Source: Paenochrobactrum gallinarii
Lineage (GTDB): Bacteria > Pseudomonadota > Alphaproteobacteria > Rhizobiales > Rhizobiaceae
Direction: 5' to 3'
Assembly: GCF_014205685.1 (NCBI RefSeq)
Contig: NZ_JACIIU010000001.1
Location: forward strand, 372,001-436,000
DNA: 64,000 nt
The notes beneath the pieces were generated by a model, which was not told the DNA's origin, did not search any database, and was given only the letters and a program-made list of their open reading frames with translations. The position numbers were made by a program, and so were the translations under genes. This document shows positions 25,601 to 33,803 of this stretch, in pieces; positions within the stretch are counted from its first letter, which is position 1, and every line of letters begins with the position of its first letter.

Positions 25601-25665
25601 TTAGAGCATAATTTTAAAGTGTTAGAGCGTCCTTTGTGTGCCAAGTCTGGCACACGGCGCTCTAG
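25601..25665. repeat. Dispersed palindromic repeat (copy 2)
   Basis: TTAGAGCATAATTTTAAAGT is followed by a TTAGAGCG...CGCTCTA hairpin whose inner stem GTGTGCCA-AGTC-TGGCACAC is perfect. The element matches the reverse complement of 17572-17640. Like copy 1, it sits in the spacer immediately after a gene end. Confidence 0.7.
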
Positions 25666-25684
25666 ACGACTTAAAACCAGACAC

Positions 25685-25719
25685 AAAAAGGCTGCCATTT
25701 TCTCAAATGACAGCCTTTT
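25685..25719. terminator. Bidirectional terminator between trmH-type gene and mnmA
   Basis: AAAAAGGCTG(C)CATTT and AAATG(A)CAGCCTTTT form a stem with a TCTC loop and flanking A and T runs, serving the two convergent genes. Confidence 0.85.
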
Positions 25720-25738
25720 AAATATAAAAGTCAGTATT

Positions 25739-26935
25739 TTAAGCAGCAGTTACCACTGTTTCACCGCTCACCAGACGACGCAGCATTGCTTCTGCTTCTG
25801 GCTCACGCTCTGAGCGCTCAATAAAGCCACCGCCAAACACGCGTGCTGTGTTGCTATCATCGGAATAGAGCACGCAGGCCTGACCTGGCGCGATACCGCT
25901 TTCTCCGTCAATCAGCTCAACCCAGACCTCGCCGTCTTTGCTGTGCAAAACAGCAGGACGCGGCGCACGGGTAGAACGCACTTTCGCAAAAACTGAGACA
26001 CCCTCTTCCGGAAGACCATCGAGCGCCTGATCGCCAAGCCAGTTCACATCACGTAAAAAGACTTTATGCGTTTCCAGCGCCTCACGCGGGCCAACGATAA
26101 CGCGGGAGCGCGCTGCATCCAGATGCACCACATATAAAGGATCGCCGGTTGCAACGCCAATACCACGGCGCTGACCAACAGTATAATGCACAATACCTTC
26201 ATGCTGGCCGATAATACGGCCATCAATGTGAACAATCGCGCCCGGACTTGCAGCAGCAGGGTTCAACCGTGAAACGATATCGGAATATTTACCCTGCGGA
26301 ACAAAGCAAATGTCCTGACTGTCCTGTTTTTGCGCAACAGTCAGTTCCAGCTCTTCGGCAATTTTACGCACCTCTGATTTAGGCATACCGCCTAAAGGAA
26401 AGCGCAAATAATCAAGCTGTTCCTGCGTTGTTGCAAACAAGAAATAGCTCTGGTCACGATCGGTATCAACCGGACGGAACAATGCGCGATGCTCGCCATT
26501 GGCACGGCTGCGGATATAATGGCCGGTTGCCAAAGCGGCAGCGCCCAGATCACGCGCTGTTTGCAGCAGATCGGCAAATTTCACCGTCTGGTTACAGGTG
26601 ACACAAGGGATAGGCGTTTCACCAGCAATATAAGAATCAGCAAATGGATTAATCACCGCGTCACGGAAACGTTTTTCATAATCAAGAACGTAATGGGGGA
26701 TACCAAGAGCTTCGCAAACGCGGCGCGCATCTTCAATATCCTGCCCTGCACAACATGAACCCGCACGATGCACAGCTGCGCCATGATCATAGAGCTGCAA
26801 TGTCACGCCGATGACATCGTAATTCTCTCGTTTAAGAATGCCGGCCACAACAGACGAATCAACACCACCAGACATGGCAACGACTATTCGCGTATCTTCC
26901 GGTCTACCCGGCAGGTCCAAGCTATTCAGCATCAT
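25739..26935 (-). CDS. mnmA: tRNA-specific 2-thiouridylase
   Basis: Cytoplasmic enzyme that thiolates U34 of tRNA-Lys, -Glu and -Gln. The ATP PP-loop is [17 protein letters not shown] near residue 20. The catalytic Cys pair is represented by [10 protein letters not shown] near 110 and the Cys in [19 protein letters not shown] regions. I start at 26935 ([10 protein letters not shown]), which matches the usual rhizobial N-terminus (398 residues); the frame is open 16 codons further upstream. The C-terminal beta-barrel domain ends [17 protein letters not shown]. It stands alone on the minus strand and is divergent from sciP. Confidence 0.95.
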   Translation of the reverse strand: MMLNSLDLPGRPEDTRIVVAMSGGVDSSVVAGILKRENYDVIGVTLQLYDHGAAVHRAGSCCAGQDIEDARRVCEALGIPHYVLDYEKRFRDAVINPFADSYIAGETPIPCVTCNQTVKFADLLQTARDLGAAALATGHYIRSRANGEHRALFRPVDTDRDQSYFLFATTQEQLDYLRFPLGGMPKSEVRKIAEELELTVAQKQDSQDICFVPQGKYSDIVSRLNPAAASPGAIVHIDGRIIGQHEGIVHYTVGQRRGIGVATGDPLYVVHLDAARSRVIVGPREALETHKVFLRDVNWLGDQALDGLPEEGVSVFAKVRSTRAPRPAVLHSKDGEVWVELIDGESGIAPGQACVLYSDDSNTARVFGGGFIERSEREPEAEAMLRRLVSGETVVTAA

Positions 26936-27358
26936 TTTGGAATCCAGTCCTAGGGCAACAGCCCTCGTTTCCAGCAAATTCAAATTAATTACTGCCTATA
27001 TAGGTCATAGTGCGGCATTTTGCCAAGCCCTGAGCCTATCATTGCACGAGAAAACTCGCATTGCTTAATCAACTTTATATGAGATTCTTAAAACATGCTG
27101 CTTTTGCATCGCACATGCGTGCAAATATTAACATAATGGCGGCCAATTTTAACACTTTCGCCGCCAACCAAATAAAAAATATGATTATTTGGCGAAATGA
27201 ACAAAAAAATTAATCATAAAAAGCCCAGAAATCTGGGGGTTTCACGCATATTTTTCAATTCGTTACCAAGGCGTTACCAGGTGCTTAGCTCTTTTTTAAA
27301 GCTGTGTGTCTAAAGTGAGACTTGATTAGGTCCTTGAGTGAATTGTGTAGAGAGTACA
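26936..27358. other. Intergenic region between mnmA and sciP
   Basis: About 420 AT-rich bases with no gene; it must contain the divergent mnmA and sciP promoters. A direct repeat, CGTTACCA at 27261-27268 and 27272-27279, has an 11-base period (one helical turn) and lies 80 bases before sciP. One GANTC site (GATTC) is at 27083-27087. Confidence 0.5.
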
Positions 27359-27634
27359 ATGACCGATCTGGTAAGACCACGAATAAAATATGTGATCGGC
27401 CCTGATGGCAGCCCGCTGACCATTGCCGATCTCCCGCCCGCTAATACGCGTCGTTGGGTTATACGTCGCAAGGCAGAGGTTGTCGCCGCCGTTCGCGGAG
27501 GCCTCCTTTCTCTTGACGAGGCATGCCAACGTTACACCTTAACGGTCGAGGAGTTTCTGTCCTGGCAGTCTTCAATCGACGAGCATGGTCTCGCCGGTTT
27601 GCGGACAACCCGAATTCAGCAATACCGCCACTAG
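27359..27634 (+). CDS. sciP: SciP-type CtrA inhibitor (DUF1153)
   Basis: A 91-residue DNA-binding protein, exactly the length of Caulobacter SciP, which represses CtrA-activated promoters in G1 by contacting CtrA. The conserved DUF1153 core is visible: YVIGPDGSPLTIADLPP, TRRWVIRRKAEVVAAVRGGLL and DEACQRYTLTVEEFLSWQ, a helix-turn-helix of the Trp-repressor/transposase type. The ATG at 27359 is chosen to give the canonical MTDLVRPRIKYVIGP start. It lies 1.4 kb from ctrA, as in other Hyphomicrobiales. A strong terminator follows. Confidence 0.93.
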   Translation: MTDLVRPRIKYVIGPDGSPLTIADLPPANTRRWVIRRKAEVVAAVRGGLLSLDEACQRYTLTVEEFLSWQSSIDEHGLAGLRTTRIQQYRH

Positions 27635-27720
27635 GCTGTATCGTTTTTCGGGCGGTTAATTTTAACTGCCCTCTGGTCATGGCAGGTTTTTAACAACCGC
27701 GCCTGAACAGCTCAAAACCT

Positions 27721-27747
27721 ATAAAGCCGGCCTCGTGCCGGCTTTAT
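27721..27747 (+). terminator. Terminator of sciP
   Basis: ATAAAGCCGGC and GCCGGCTTTAT form a perfect 11-base-pair stem around CTCGT. Confidence 0.8.
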
Positions 27748-28142
27748 CTTTACTTGAAAATCAATATTTTAAGCTCTGCCCAAACACGAATCTTCGTGAG
27801 CCGCAACGCGACTTACATACCGACTATTCCGGTTCAATATTTTACAAAATTTTGTCAATCAATGAGATTGCGCTCCAGCAAGCCACATAGCTTGCGAGCC
27901 TTATCAGTCCGATCTCTACAGACAGACTAAATCCGCCATGCAAATCATGTTCAAACAAAAACTGCCGCTATAGCGACCGGGATTTGATCGCTATCAGCTA
28001 ACCATTAATTAATGGCCGGCAACAGCCAAGATGCCGGAAGAATTCCGGCAATCATTTTGATTCGTTTTGAAAGCCATTGATGCTGATCCCCCACCAGCCC
28101 CCTCGCCGCTTTGTCAGCGAGGGCAATAGTTTTAAAAAATCA
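27748..28142. other. Intergenic region with several small hairpins
   Basis: About 395 bases without a gene. Structures seen are ATAGCGA/TCGCTAT (27970-27994), the 14-base palindrome CCATTAATTAATGG (28002-28015) overlapping a CTAACCAT sequence, GCCGGAA/TTCCGGC (28033-28049) and CCCTCGC/GCGAGGG (28100-28123). The last two may end the convergent sciP and fliJ transcripts. No reading frame with a ribosome site was found. Confidence 0.45.
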
Positions 28143-28532
28143 TCAGCCAATCATCATACGACGGTCAAATGCAGGACGTTCATCCATATCACGCATCACT
28201 TTGCCGTCGCGCTCTTCCAAAGCTTCCGCTTTGGCCAGATCCGCTTCAGCAACCACCAAATCAGCTTCTGCCGCTTCTTTCTGCACTTGCAGATCGCCAA
28301 TCGACACCATCAGGTTGTCACGACGCTGGCGGGCAGCTTTTGCAAATGTCGGATAAGCAAAATGCGTTAAATCCGTAATGCCTGCTTTTTTCTCTTCAGA
28401 AATGATTTGCGCTTCCAGCTCACTGGCCATGCGTTCAAATTCACCCATCATGAGATCAAGCTGCCCGAGCTGACGACGCTTTTCTTTAACCTGAAAAAGC
28501 TTCAGTCGAACAAGACTTTCACGTGGTTTCAT
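28143..28532 (-). CDS. fliJ: FliJ-like flagellar export chaperone
   Basis: A 129-residue, almost entirely helical protein with strong coiled-coil character, similar to the FliJ-like protein encoded beside ctrA in Brucella and Rhizobium. FliJ escorts substrates to the flagellar type III export gate and binds the FliI ATPase. Opening MKPRESLVRLKLFQVKEKRRQ and heptad-rich segments (QVQKEAAEADLVVAEADLAKAE) support this. The ATG at 28532 follows a good GGAG site. FliJ is poorly conserved, so the family name rests partly on position. No other flagellar gene is in the window. It is divergent from ctrA across a 457-base regulatory region. Confidence 0.75.
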   Translation of the reverse strand: MKPRESLVRLKLFQVKEKRRQLGQLDLMMGEFERMASELEAQIISEEKKAGITDLTHFAYPTFAKAARQRRDNLMVSIGDLQVQKEAAEADLVVAEADLAKAEALEERDGKVMRDMDERPAFDRRMMIG

Positions 28533-28989
28533 ACGCAATACTCCTTGAAAACCAGCCCTGCGAAAACTTCCATCAGGGTGACCCCACACAACACACTTAA
28601 ACTCTCAAACCCGTCACTGGTCACCAATTACGAAAAATAAGTTAAGATTTTTTACGTTTGGTAACCATTCCTTTACGAGCTTCCTTAATCATAAGCGTTA
28701 GGAATTAAGGCTCGGTAAATATGATGTGATTTTTTGGCAACGGTCAAAAAGATAGAGTCGTATGAGTCACTTAGCGGTGTTTCTTAAAGTGATTTGCGAA
28801 CAATCACTGAAGGACACTTATGCTTTGGATTCAAATAGATACGATATATCTCTCAATGACAAATAAATGTGCTTGCCAAAGGGAATCATATTTTGTTAAC
28901 CATTTGCTGGCACCTTCACAATAAGGCAACGACAGTTCCGTGTGCTGCTTTGAAGGACAATTGGTCAGCTGCGGAAAGGGGATATTAAA
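28533..28989. promoter_or_regulatory. ctrA-fliJ divergent control region with CtrA and GANTC sites
   Basis: This 457-base spacer contains a GTAACCAT half-site at 28661-28668 on the fliJ side and TTAACCAT at 28896-28903, 87 bases before ctrA. Four GANTC sequences, the CcrM methylation target, lie at 28755, 28764, 28828 and 28883, that is four within 133 bases against about one expected per 256. In Caulobacter and rhizobia ctrA transcription is timed by GANTC methylation and by CtrA itself, so this layout fits that control. Confidence 0.65.
28896..28903 (+). promoter_or_regulatory. CtrA half-site upstream of ctrA
   Basis: TTAACCAT, the alphaproteobacterial CtrA half-site, nine bases after a GANTC site (GAATC at 28883). 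Suggests autoregulation of ctrA. Confidence 0.55.
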
Positions 28990-29688
28990 ATGCGCGTCCT
29001 ATTGATTGAAGACGATAGTGCAATTGCACAGAGCATTGAATTGATGCTTAAATCAGAGAGTTTTAATGTCTATACCACCGATCTGGGTGAAGAAGGCATC
29101 GATCTGGGTAAGCTGTACGATTACGATATTATTCTGCTTGATTTGAATCTGCCGGATATGTCCGGTTATGAAGTATTGCGCACATTGCGTCTGTCAAAAG
29201 TTAAAACCCCTATCCTGATCTTGTCGGGTATGGCTGGTATTGAAGACAAGGTTCGTGGCCTTGGCTTTGGCGCAGACGACTACATGACCAAGCCTTTCCA
29301 TAAAGATGAGTTGATTGCGCGTATTCACGCAATCGTTCGTCGCTCAAAAGGTCATGCGCAGTCCGTTATCACCACCGGTGAACTCATCGTTAATCTGGAT
29401 GCGAAAACCGTTGAAGTTGCAGGCCAGCGCGTGCACCTGACCGGCAAAGAATACCAGATGCTGGAACTGCTTTCGCTGCGCAAGGGCACAACCCTTACCA
29501 AGGAAATGTTCCTCAACCATCTCTATGGCGGCATGGATGAGCCTGAATTGAAGATCATCGACGTCTTCATCTGCAAACTGCGCAAAAAACTGGATGCAGT
29601 TTCCGGCAATCAAAGCTTCATCGAAACCGTTTGGGGCCGTGGCTATGTATTGCGTGAGCCAGATGGCGAAATGCGTGAAAGCGCATAA
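28990..29688 (+). CDS. ctrA: Cell-cycle response regulator CtrA
   Basis: OmpR-type master regulator of the alphaproteobacterial cell cycle, 232 residues. The receiver domain has the acidic pocket (EDD at 7-9), phospho-acceptor Asp51 in LLDLNLPD, and Lys in [14 protein letters not shown]. The winged helix shows [48 protein letters not shown] and [13 protein letters not shown], all diagnostic of CtrA. A GGGG-type ribosome site precedes the ATG. The phosphotransferase gene chpT is convergent downstream and the inhibitor sciP nearby, so transcription factor, phosphorelay step and antagonist are encoded within 3.2 kb. In Brucella CtrA controls division and envelope genes. Confidence 0.98.
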   Translation: MRVLLIEDDSAIAQSIELMLKSESFNVYTTDLGEEGIDLGKLYDYDIILLDLNLPDMSGYEVLRTLRLSKVKTPILILSGMAGIEDKVRGLGFGADDYMTKPFHKDELIARIHAIVRRSKGHAQSVITTGELIVNLDAKTVEVAGQRVHLTGKEYQMLELLSLRKGTTLTKEMFLNHLYGGMDEPELKIIDVFICKLRKKLDAVSGNQSFIETVWGRGYVLREPDGEMRESA

Positions 29689-29724
29689 AAAATATTTAAG
29701 TTCAGATTAGTCTGAATTCTATTT

Positions 29725-29752
29725 AAAAAACCCGCCTATGGCGGGTTTTTTC
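29725..29752 (+). terminator. Terminator of ctrA
   Basis: AAAAAACCCGCC, a TAT loop and GGCGGGTTTTTT follow the ctrA stop by 37 bases. A separate palindrome, TTCAGA-TTAG-TCTGAA, lies just before it (29701-29716). Confidence 0.9.
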
Positions 29753-29799
29753 TTATCCAAAATCGTAAAGACCTCGAAGGATCACCAAACATCGAACTC

Positions 29800-29833
29800 A
29801 AAAAGCGGCTTTGATATCATCAAGGCCGCTTTT
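29800..29833 (-). terminator. Terminator of chpT
   Basis: On the minus strand AAAAGCGGC pairs with GCCGCTTTT around a 15-base loop and runs into a T-tract. It lies 46 bases past the chpT stop. Confidence 0.75.
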
Positions 29834-29878
29834 AAATCAGTTTGCTAGCGCTCAAAATCGCTTAATAAAAAGCTTTTA

Positions 29879-30520
29879 TTAAGCGGCTTTTTCTGCCGCC
29901 GAGAAGACGATCTCTTCTTCACGTACATCAATGCCGATTTCCATATTGCTTTCCTGTGCCAAAAGCAGAGTGTAATATGGCTGCACCGCATGAGCATCAA
30001 TCGGATCTTCCGGGATATTGCCCGAATAAAGCTCCTGGAATTTAGGTGCAACGCGCAGCATACGACCTTTAACCGTGATTTTGAAAACCGGATTAACATC
30101 GCCGTTTTCCAGCACCACATCTAAATTGCCACCCCGCGGAATAGCCGAATTTGCCACCAAAATCAGGTTGAGCAACAGCTTAACTTTATTCTTCGGCAGC
30201 AGAACACGCGCACCTTCCCAGGATAATTCCGCTTTTTCATTCTTAAAATATTCACGCGTCACGCTATGCGCGTCGCCGGTATCGATCTGAACACTGGCCG
30301 AACCAGCAGCACCAAAAGCAATGCGTGCAAATTGCAATCGGGCAGAAGCATTGCGCGCACTGGCTTTAATCAGTTCCATTGCATCTTCATCAGCACCACC
30401 CTCTTCGAGCAATTCCAAACCATTATTGATCGCACCGACCGGGGAAATAATATCATGGCAGATGCGGCTGCATAATAATGCACCAAGATCGAGAGCTGAA
30501 ATAACCACAGGCAATGACAT
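29879..30520 (-). CDS. chpT: Histidine phosphotransferase ChpT
   Basis: Passes phosphate from the kinase CckA to CtrA and CpdR. The 213-residue protein is a degenerate histidine-kinase fold: the dimerisation helix carries the phospho-His in CSRICHDIISPVGAINNGLELLEEG cut near residue 22, followed by a pseudo-ATPase domain without the kinase N and G boxes. The ATG at 30520 has a GGAG site nine bases ahead. It converges on ctrA, the usual arrangement in Brucella and relatives. cckA and cpdR are not in the window. Confidence 0.9.
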   Translation of the reverse strand: MSLPVVISALDLGALLCSRICHDIISPVGAINNGLELLEEGGADEDAMELIKASARNASARLQFARIAFGAAGSASVQIDTGDAHSVTREYFKNEKAELSWEGARVLLPKNKVKLLLNLILVANSAIPRGGNLDVVLENGDVNPVFKITVKGRMLRVAPKFQELYSGNIPEDPIDAHAVQPYYTLLLAQESNMEIGIDVREEEIVFSAAEKAA

Positions 30521-30916
30521 AATTGATCTCCGAAATTTTAGTTTTCGCGGCGGCACGGGTTAAATGCCTGCCGGAATGTAAAGGGCAGAACGAAAGATTG
30601 AACACGGATACGCCAAAGCGAATCACTTGATTGCACTATCGATACAATTCCCCAGTTCAGCCCACAATAGAGTGGATAAACACACGGAATTTTGTCGCTT
30701 ATCTTACAAGCAAGATGTTTGCATATGTTTACGAAATGCCACTTCACGGTATTTTTTTCAGTCACTTTGGCAACAATTTTATTTTGTAACCATTTAGCAA
30801 ATGATTCGCTTTTATCATGGCGATGATTCTGCTCGCAGCTTTAAGGGCTGCGATGCTTATAAAATTAACAGGGTCGTATGTCAGACAGAGATGCGAGTAG
30901 CCAGAAGGAACCAAAT
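30521..30916. promoter_or_regulatory. chpT-eipA divergent control region
   Basis: About 395 bases with no gene. A GTAACCAT CtrA-like half-site lies at 30786-30793, followed ten bases later by a GANTC site (GATTC, 30803-30807); another GANTC (GAATC) is at 30620-30624 on the chpT side. In Brucella abortus eipA is a direct CtrA target, which agrees with this placement. Confidence 0.55.
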
Positions 30917-31501
30917 ATGGCCAGCTTTCCCCTGTCGGGGCGCTTCGCGCGCTTCAAGACAATCACTTTCATGCTGTTGGCATTCGTTTTTGCCTCAGCC
31001 CAAAACGCATATGCGAACAACACCTATACTGCCGCTGAGATCGTTGACTCAGGCCATCGCTTCTTTGGCTCGACCAGTGGCGGCATCGCATCGGCAATTG
31101 AAAAAATCTTCCAGAGTTACGGCCTGCCCAACGGCTATATTCTGGGCGAGGAAGGCTCCGGTGCATTTATTGGCGGCCTGACTTACGGTGAAGGCACATT
31201 GTTCACCAAAAATGCAGGTGACCATAAAACATTCTGGCAAGGCCCGTCGCTTGGCTGGGATTTTGGCGGTCAGGGTTCACGCGTTATGATGCTGGTTTAT
31301 AATCTGGATGACATTCAGAGCCTCTACGGTCGTTTTGCCGGCGTTTCAGGTTCAGCCTATGTCATTGCAGGTGTTGGCTTCAATGTCGTCAAGCGCGGTA
31401 ACATCCTGCTTGTTCCGGTACGCACAGGCGTCGGGGCTCGTCTTGGCATTAATATCGGATATTTAAAGTTGACCAATACTCCGACCTGGAATCCGTTTTA
31501 A
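30917..31501 (+). CDS. eipA: EipA-type periplasmic envelope protein (DUF1134)
   Basis: A 194-residue secreted protein. The ATG at 30917 follows AGAAGGA and gives a clean signal peptide (FKTITFMLLAFVFASAQ) cleaved at AYA-NN; an ATG at 30878 would add 13 residues. The mature part matches DUF1134: YTAAEIVDSGHRFFGSTSGG, PSLGWDFGGQGSRVMMLVYNL and ATVGFN-like GVGFNVVKRGNI. The Brucella homologue EipA, a small beta-barrel protein, supports envelope integrity and virulence, and its gene sits at the same place beside chpT and ctrA. Expression control by CtrA is supported by an upstream GTAACCAT. Confidence 0.88.
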   Translation: MASFPLSGRFARFKTITFMLLAFVFASAQNAYANNTYTAAEIVDSGHRFFGSTSGGIASAIEKIFQSYGLPNGYILGEEGSGAFIGGLTYGEGTLFTKNAGDHKTFWQGPSLGWDFGGQGSRVMMLVYNLDDIQSLYGRFAGVSGSAYVIAGVGFNVVKRGNILLVPVRTGVGARLGINIGYLKLTNTPTWNPF

Positions 31502-31511
31502 TACATCTCAA

Positions 31512-31541
31512 TCAGGGCTTTTTCTCCCGTTAAAGCCCTGA
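31512..31541 (+). terminator. Stem-loop after eipA
   Basis: TCAGGGCTTT and AAAGCCCTGA pair perfectly over ten bases. There is no U-run behind it, so it may protect the mRNA end as much as terminate. Confidence 0.6.
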
Positions 31542-31653
31542 CAAGCCATCTTTATATGGCAATGCCACTTATATGAGTGCTCTGGTAAAATTTACAGCCA
31601 AGGCTTTGCACGATAAAATGTGTCATTGGCTTTGCTGATTGGAAAGTTCAGCT

Positions 31654-32577
31654 GTGATCGAAACTGCGCTGTTTTTCATCTTAGGGTTTTTATGCGCGGT
31701 TTTTATCGGCATTTTCATTGCCCCTGCTTTATTTAAGCTTTCCTATCAACGCTCTCGCAAAGATGTCGAAGCCTCTTTGCCGCTCACCCTTGATGAAATC
31801 AATGCCAAAACCGATGGTCTGCGCGCCCGTTATGCAGCCGAAATCGCCGGCCTCGAAATGCGCATCAAACGCACCGAAGAAGAGCGCGCCCTCCTTAAAA
31901 TTACGCTTGGTAAAAACCATCAGGATTTAAAGCGCATTCCGGCGCTCGAACAAGCGCTCGCTTCACGCGAAGAAGAGCTGCAAAAGCATCAAGAAGCGCT
32001 TAAAGACAGCCAAAGTGCCGCGCAACAATTGCGTTCACACGCAGAAAAGCTCGCTGATGATTATGGCGAGCTGCAACAACATCATATAGAGCTGAAAGAA
32101 CTTGGCGATGTTACCAGACTTGAACTGGCAGCGAATGAAACCAGCATCGATCATCTGCATCACCAAATCGCCGAGCTCAGACGGTCACACAAGGATTTTG
32201 ATATGCGCGAAAACAAACTGAAGGCTGAAATATCGGCCACCCAGACAGCGCTTAACAATGAAAAACAAAAGAACGCCCGTCTTGAAGAACGCCTTGCGCG
32301 CCTGATCGGCCTCTTGTCGGATGCCGAAGAAAAATTAAGCCGCTCAGCGCATAGCCACCAAACAGAAGAAGCAATCCGCGAAGAATTGCAGGATATTGCT
32401 GCTGAAATGGTGGTGATATCGGCAGAACAAGAAGGCGATCAATCACCTGTTCACGCTATTTTGGCGAAAGAACCTGTGGCTTCCGCACTCACCAGCGCCA
32501 ATCAAAGTCGCCAATCAAAATCACGCAAAAGAACCGGCCTTTCCAAGCGTATTGACTCGCTTTCGCGCAGCCGATAG
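31654..32577 (+). CDS. Membrane-anchored coiled-coil protein
   Basis: A 307-residue protein conserved, as far as I can tell, among rhizobia but without an assigned function. One N-terminal membrane helix (ALFFILGFLCAVFIGIFIA, residues 4-25) is followed by the conserved RKDVEASLPLTLDEINAKTDGLRARYA segment (residues 38-64) and then about 170 residues of Glu/Lys/Leu-rich coiled coil, ending in a basic Ser/Arg/Lys tail. The topology suggests a cytoplasmic rod tethered to the inner membrane. I start at GTG 31654, behind GGAAAG; a TTG at 31639 is less likely. A divisome or envelope role is only a guess from the neighbourhood. Confidence 0.72.
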   Translation: MIETALFFILGFLCAVFIGIFIAPALFKLSYQRSRKDVEASLPLTLDEINAKTDGLRARYAAEIAGLEMRIKRTEEERALLKITLGKNHQDLKRIPALEQALASREEELQKHQEALKDSQSAAQQLRSHAEKLADDYGELQQHHIELKELGDVTRLELAANETSIDHLHHQIAELRRSHKDFDMRENKLKAEISATQTALNNEKQKNARLEERLARLIGLLSDAEEKLSRSAHSHQTEEAIREELQDIAAEMVVISAEQEGDQSPVHAILAKEPVASALTSANQSRQSKSRKRTGLSKRIDSLSRSR

Positions 32578-32671
32578 TCCTGTTTTAAGAAGCCGTTATT
32601 TTTAATAATGGCTCACAAATTCGCATGCATCATTTATGCCTTGCTGTTTCACACAGCAGTCGGAGCAAGCA

Positions 32672-33754
32672 ATGCACCTCTTATCGTTACGTGGAAAACC
32701 AATCATCGTGCAATGGCTGCTGATGATAGGCTTTTCTGTGCCGATCATCAGCATTCTGGAATATTTCCATCTCCCCGCAGGCTTTCTGCTTGGCTCCATG
32801 ATTGCGGCTATCATCATTGCAACGCATGAAGGCTCACCAAAGGTGCCGCAGACACCATTTTACTGGGCGCAAGGGCTGATTGGCTGTTTGATCGCACTCA
32901 GCATCAATGAAGCTTTCTTACGCTCCATGCTGCTTAATCTGCCGCTCTTTATCTTCTCCGTGCTGTTTGTACTATTTGCCAGCACCTGCCTTGGCTATCT
33001 GCTTGGTAAACTTAATATCTTGAACCCGACAACCGCGATTTGGGGCTCCTCACCGGGCGCGGCTTCCGCGCTTATTCTGCTTTCAGCCAATTATGGTGCC
33101 GATCCGCGCATTGTTGCGCTGATGCAATATTTGCGCGTTGCGCTCGTTGCGGGTACCGCTTCGCTCGTCACGCATAGTTTTATGGATATTTCTGCTGAAG
33201 CAGTGGTGAGTGTTGATTGGTTTCCGCCTGTTGACTGGAAAAATTTAAGTGCAACGCTGTTATTTGTTTTTGTATCCGTCACGATCGGTAAATTTGTCAG
33301 AGCACCCTCTGCACCACTGATGCTGCCATTGTTTGGCGGCATTGCCTTGCAGGAACTGGGCTGGCTCACCATTGTGCTGCCGCCTTGGTTGCTGGTGATC
33401 GCTTATGTGCTTGTCGGCTGGCGTATTGGTTTAAGCTTCACCCGCGCCATTCTTAATTATGCGCTGAAGGTCTTCCCTTCCATCCTGCTGGCCATTGTAT
33501 CACTGATCATCATTTGCGGCCTCTATGGAGCGTTTTTAAGCTATATGACCGGCATTGATATGCTGACCGCTTATCTTGCCACCAGCCCGGGCGGGGCCGA
33601 TACAATTGCGATTATCGCCGCCTCCAGCAATGTCGACATTGCTTTCATCATGGCCATGCAAACATCGCGCTTCTTTATCGTGCTGCTGATTGGGCCATGG
33701 CTGGCTAAAGTCACCTCGCAGCTGATTAATAATCGCGCCGAAAAAACCACATAA
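32672..33754 (+). CDS. AbrB-type integral membrane protein (PF05145)
   Basis: A 360-residue hydrophobic protein with about ten membrane segments in two repeats. Each repeat carries the family motif: GSSPGAASALILLSANYGADPRIVALMQYLR near residue 120 and TSPGGADTIAIIAASSNVDIAFIMAMQTSRFF near 315. The family is often annotated 'AbrB regulator' or 'ammonia monooxygenase', both misleading names; it is more likely a transporter or membrane enzyme of unknown substrate. The ATG at 32672 follows a GGAG site. Confidence 0.85.
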   Translation: MHLLSLRGKPIIVQWLLMIGFSVPIISILEYFHLPAGFLLGSMIAAIIIATHEGSPKVPQTPFYWAQGLIGCLIALSINEAFLRSMLLNLPLFIFSVLFVLFASTCLGYLLGKLNILNPTTAIWGSSPGAASALILLSANYGADPRIVALMQYLRVALVAGTASLVTHSFMDISAEAVVSVDWFPPVDWKNLSATLLFVFVSVTIGKFVRAPSAPLMLPLFGGIALQELGWLTIVLPPWLLVIAYVLVGWRIGLSFTRAILNYALKVFPSILLAIVSLIIICGLYGAFLSYMTGIDMLTAYLATSPGGADTIAIIAASSNVDIAFIMAMQTSRFFIVLLIGPWLAKVTSQLINNRAEKTT

Positions 33755-33786
33755 AAAAAACCGGGCTTCAAGCCCGGTTTTTTTTC
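33753..33786. terminator. Bidirectional terminator
   Basis: ACCGGGCT-TCA-AGCCCGGT with eight A's before and nine T's after; it serves the AbrB-type gene and the convergent aminotransferase gene. Confidence 0.9.
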
Positions 33787-33803
33787 ATTCTTATCAGATT
33801 GTC

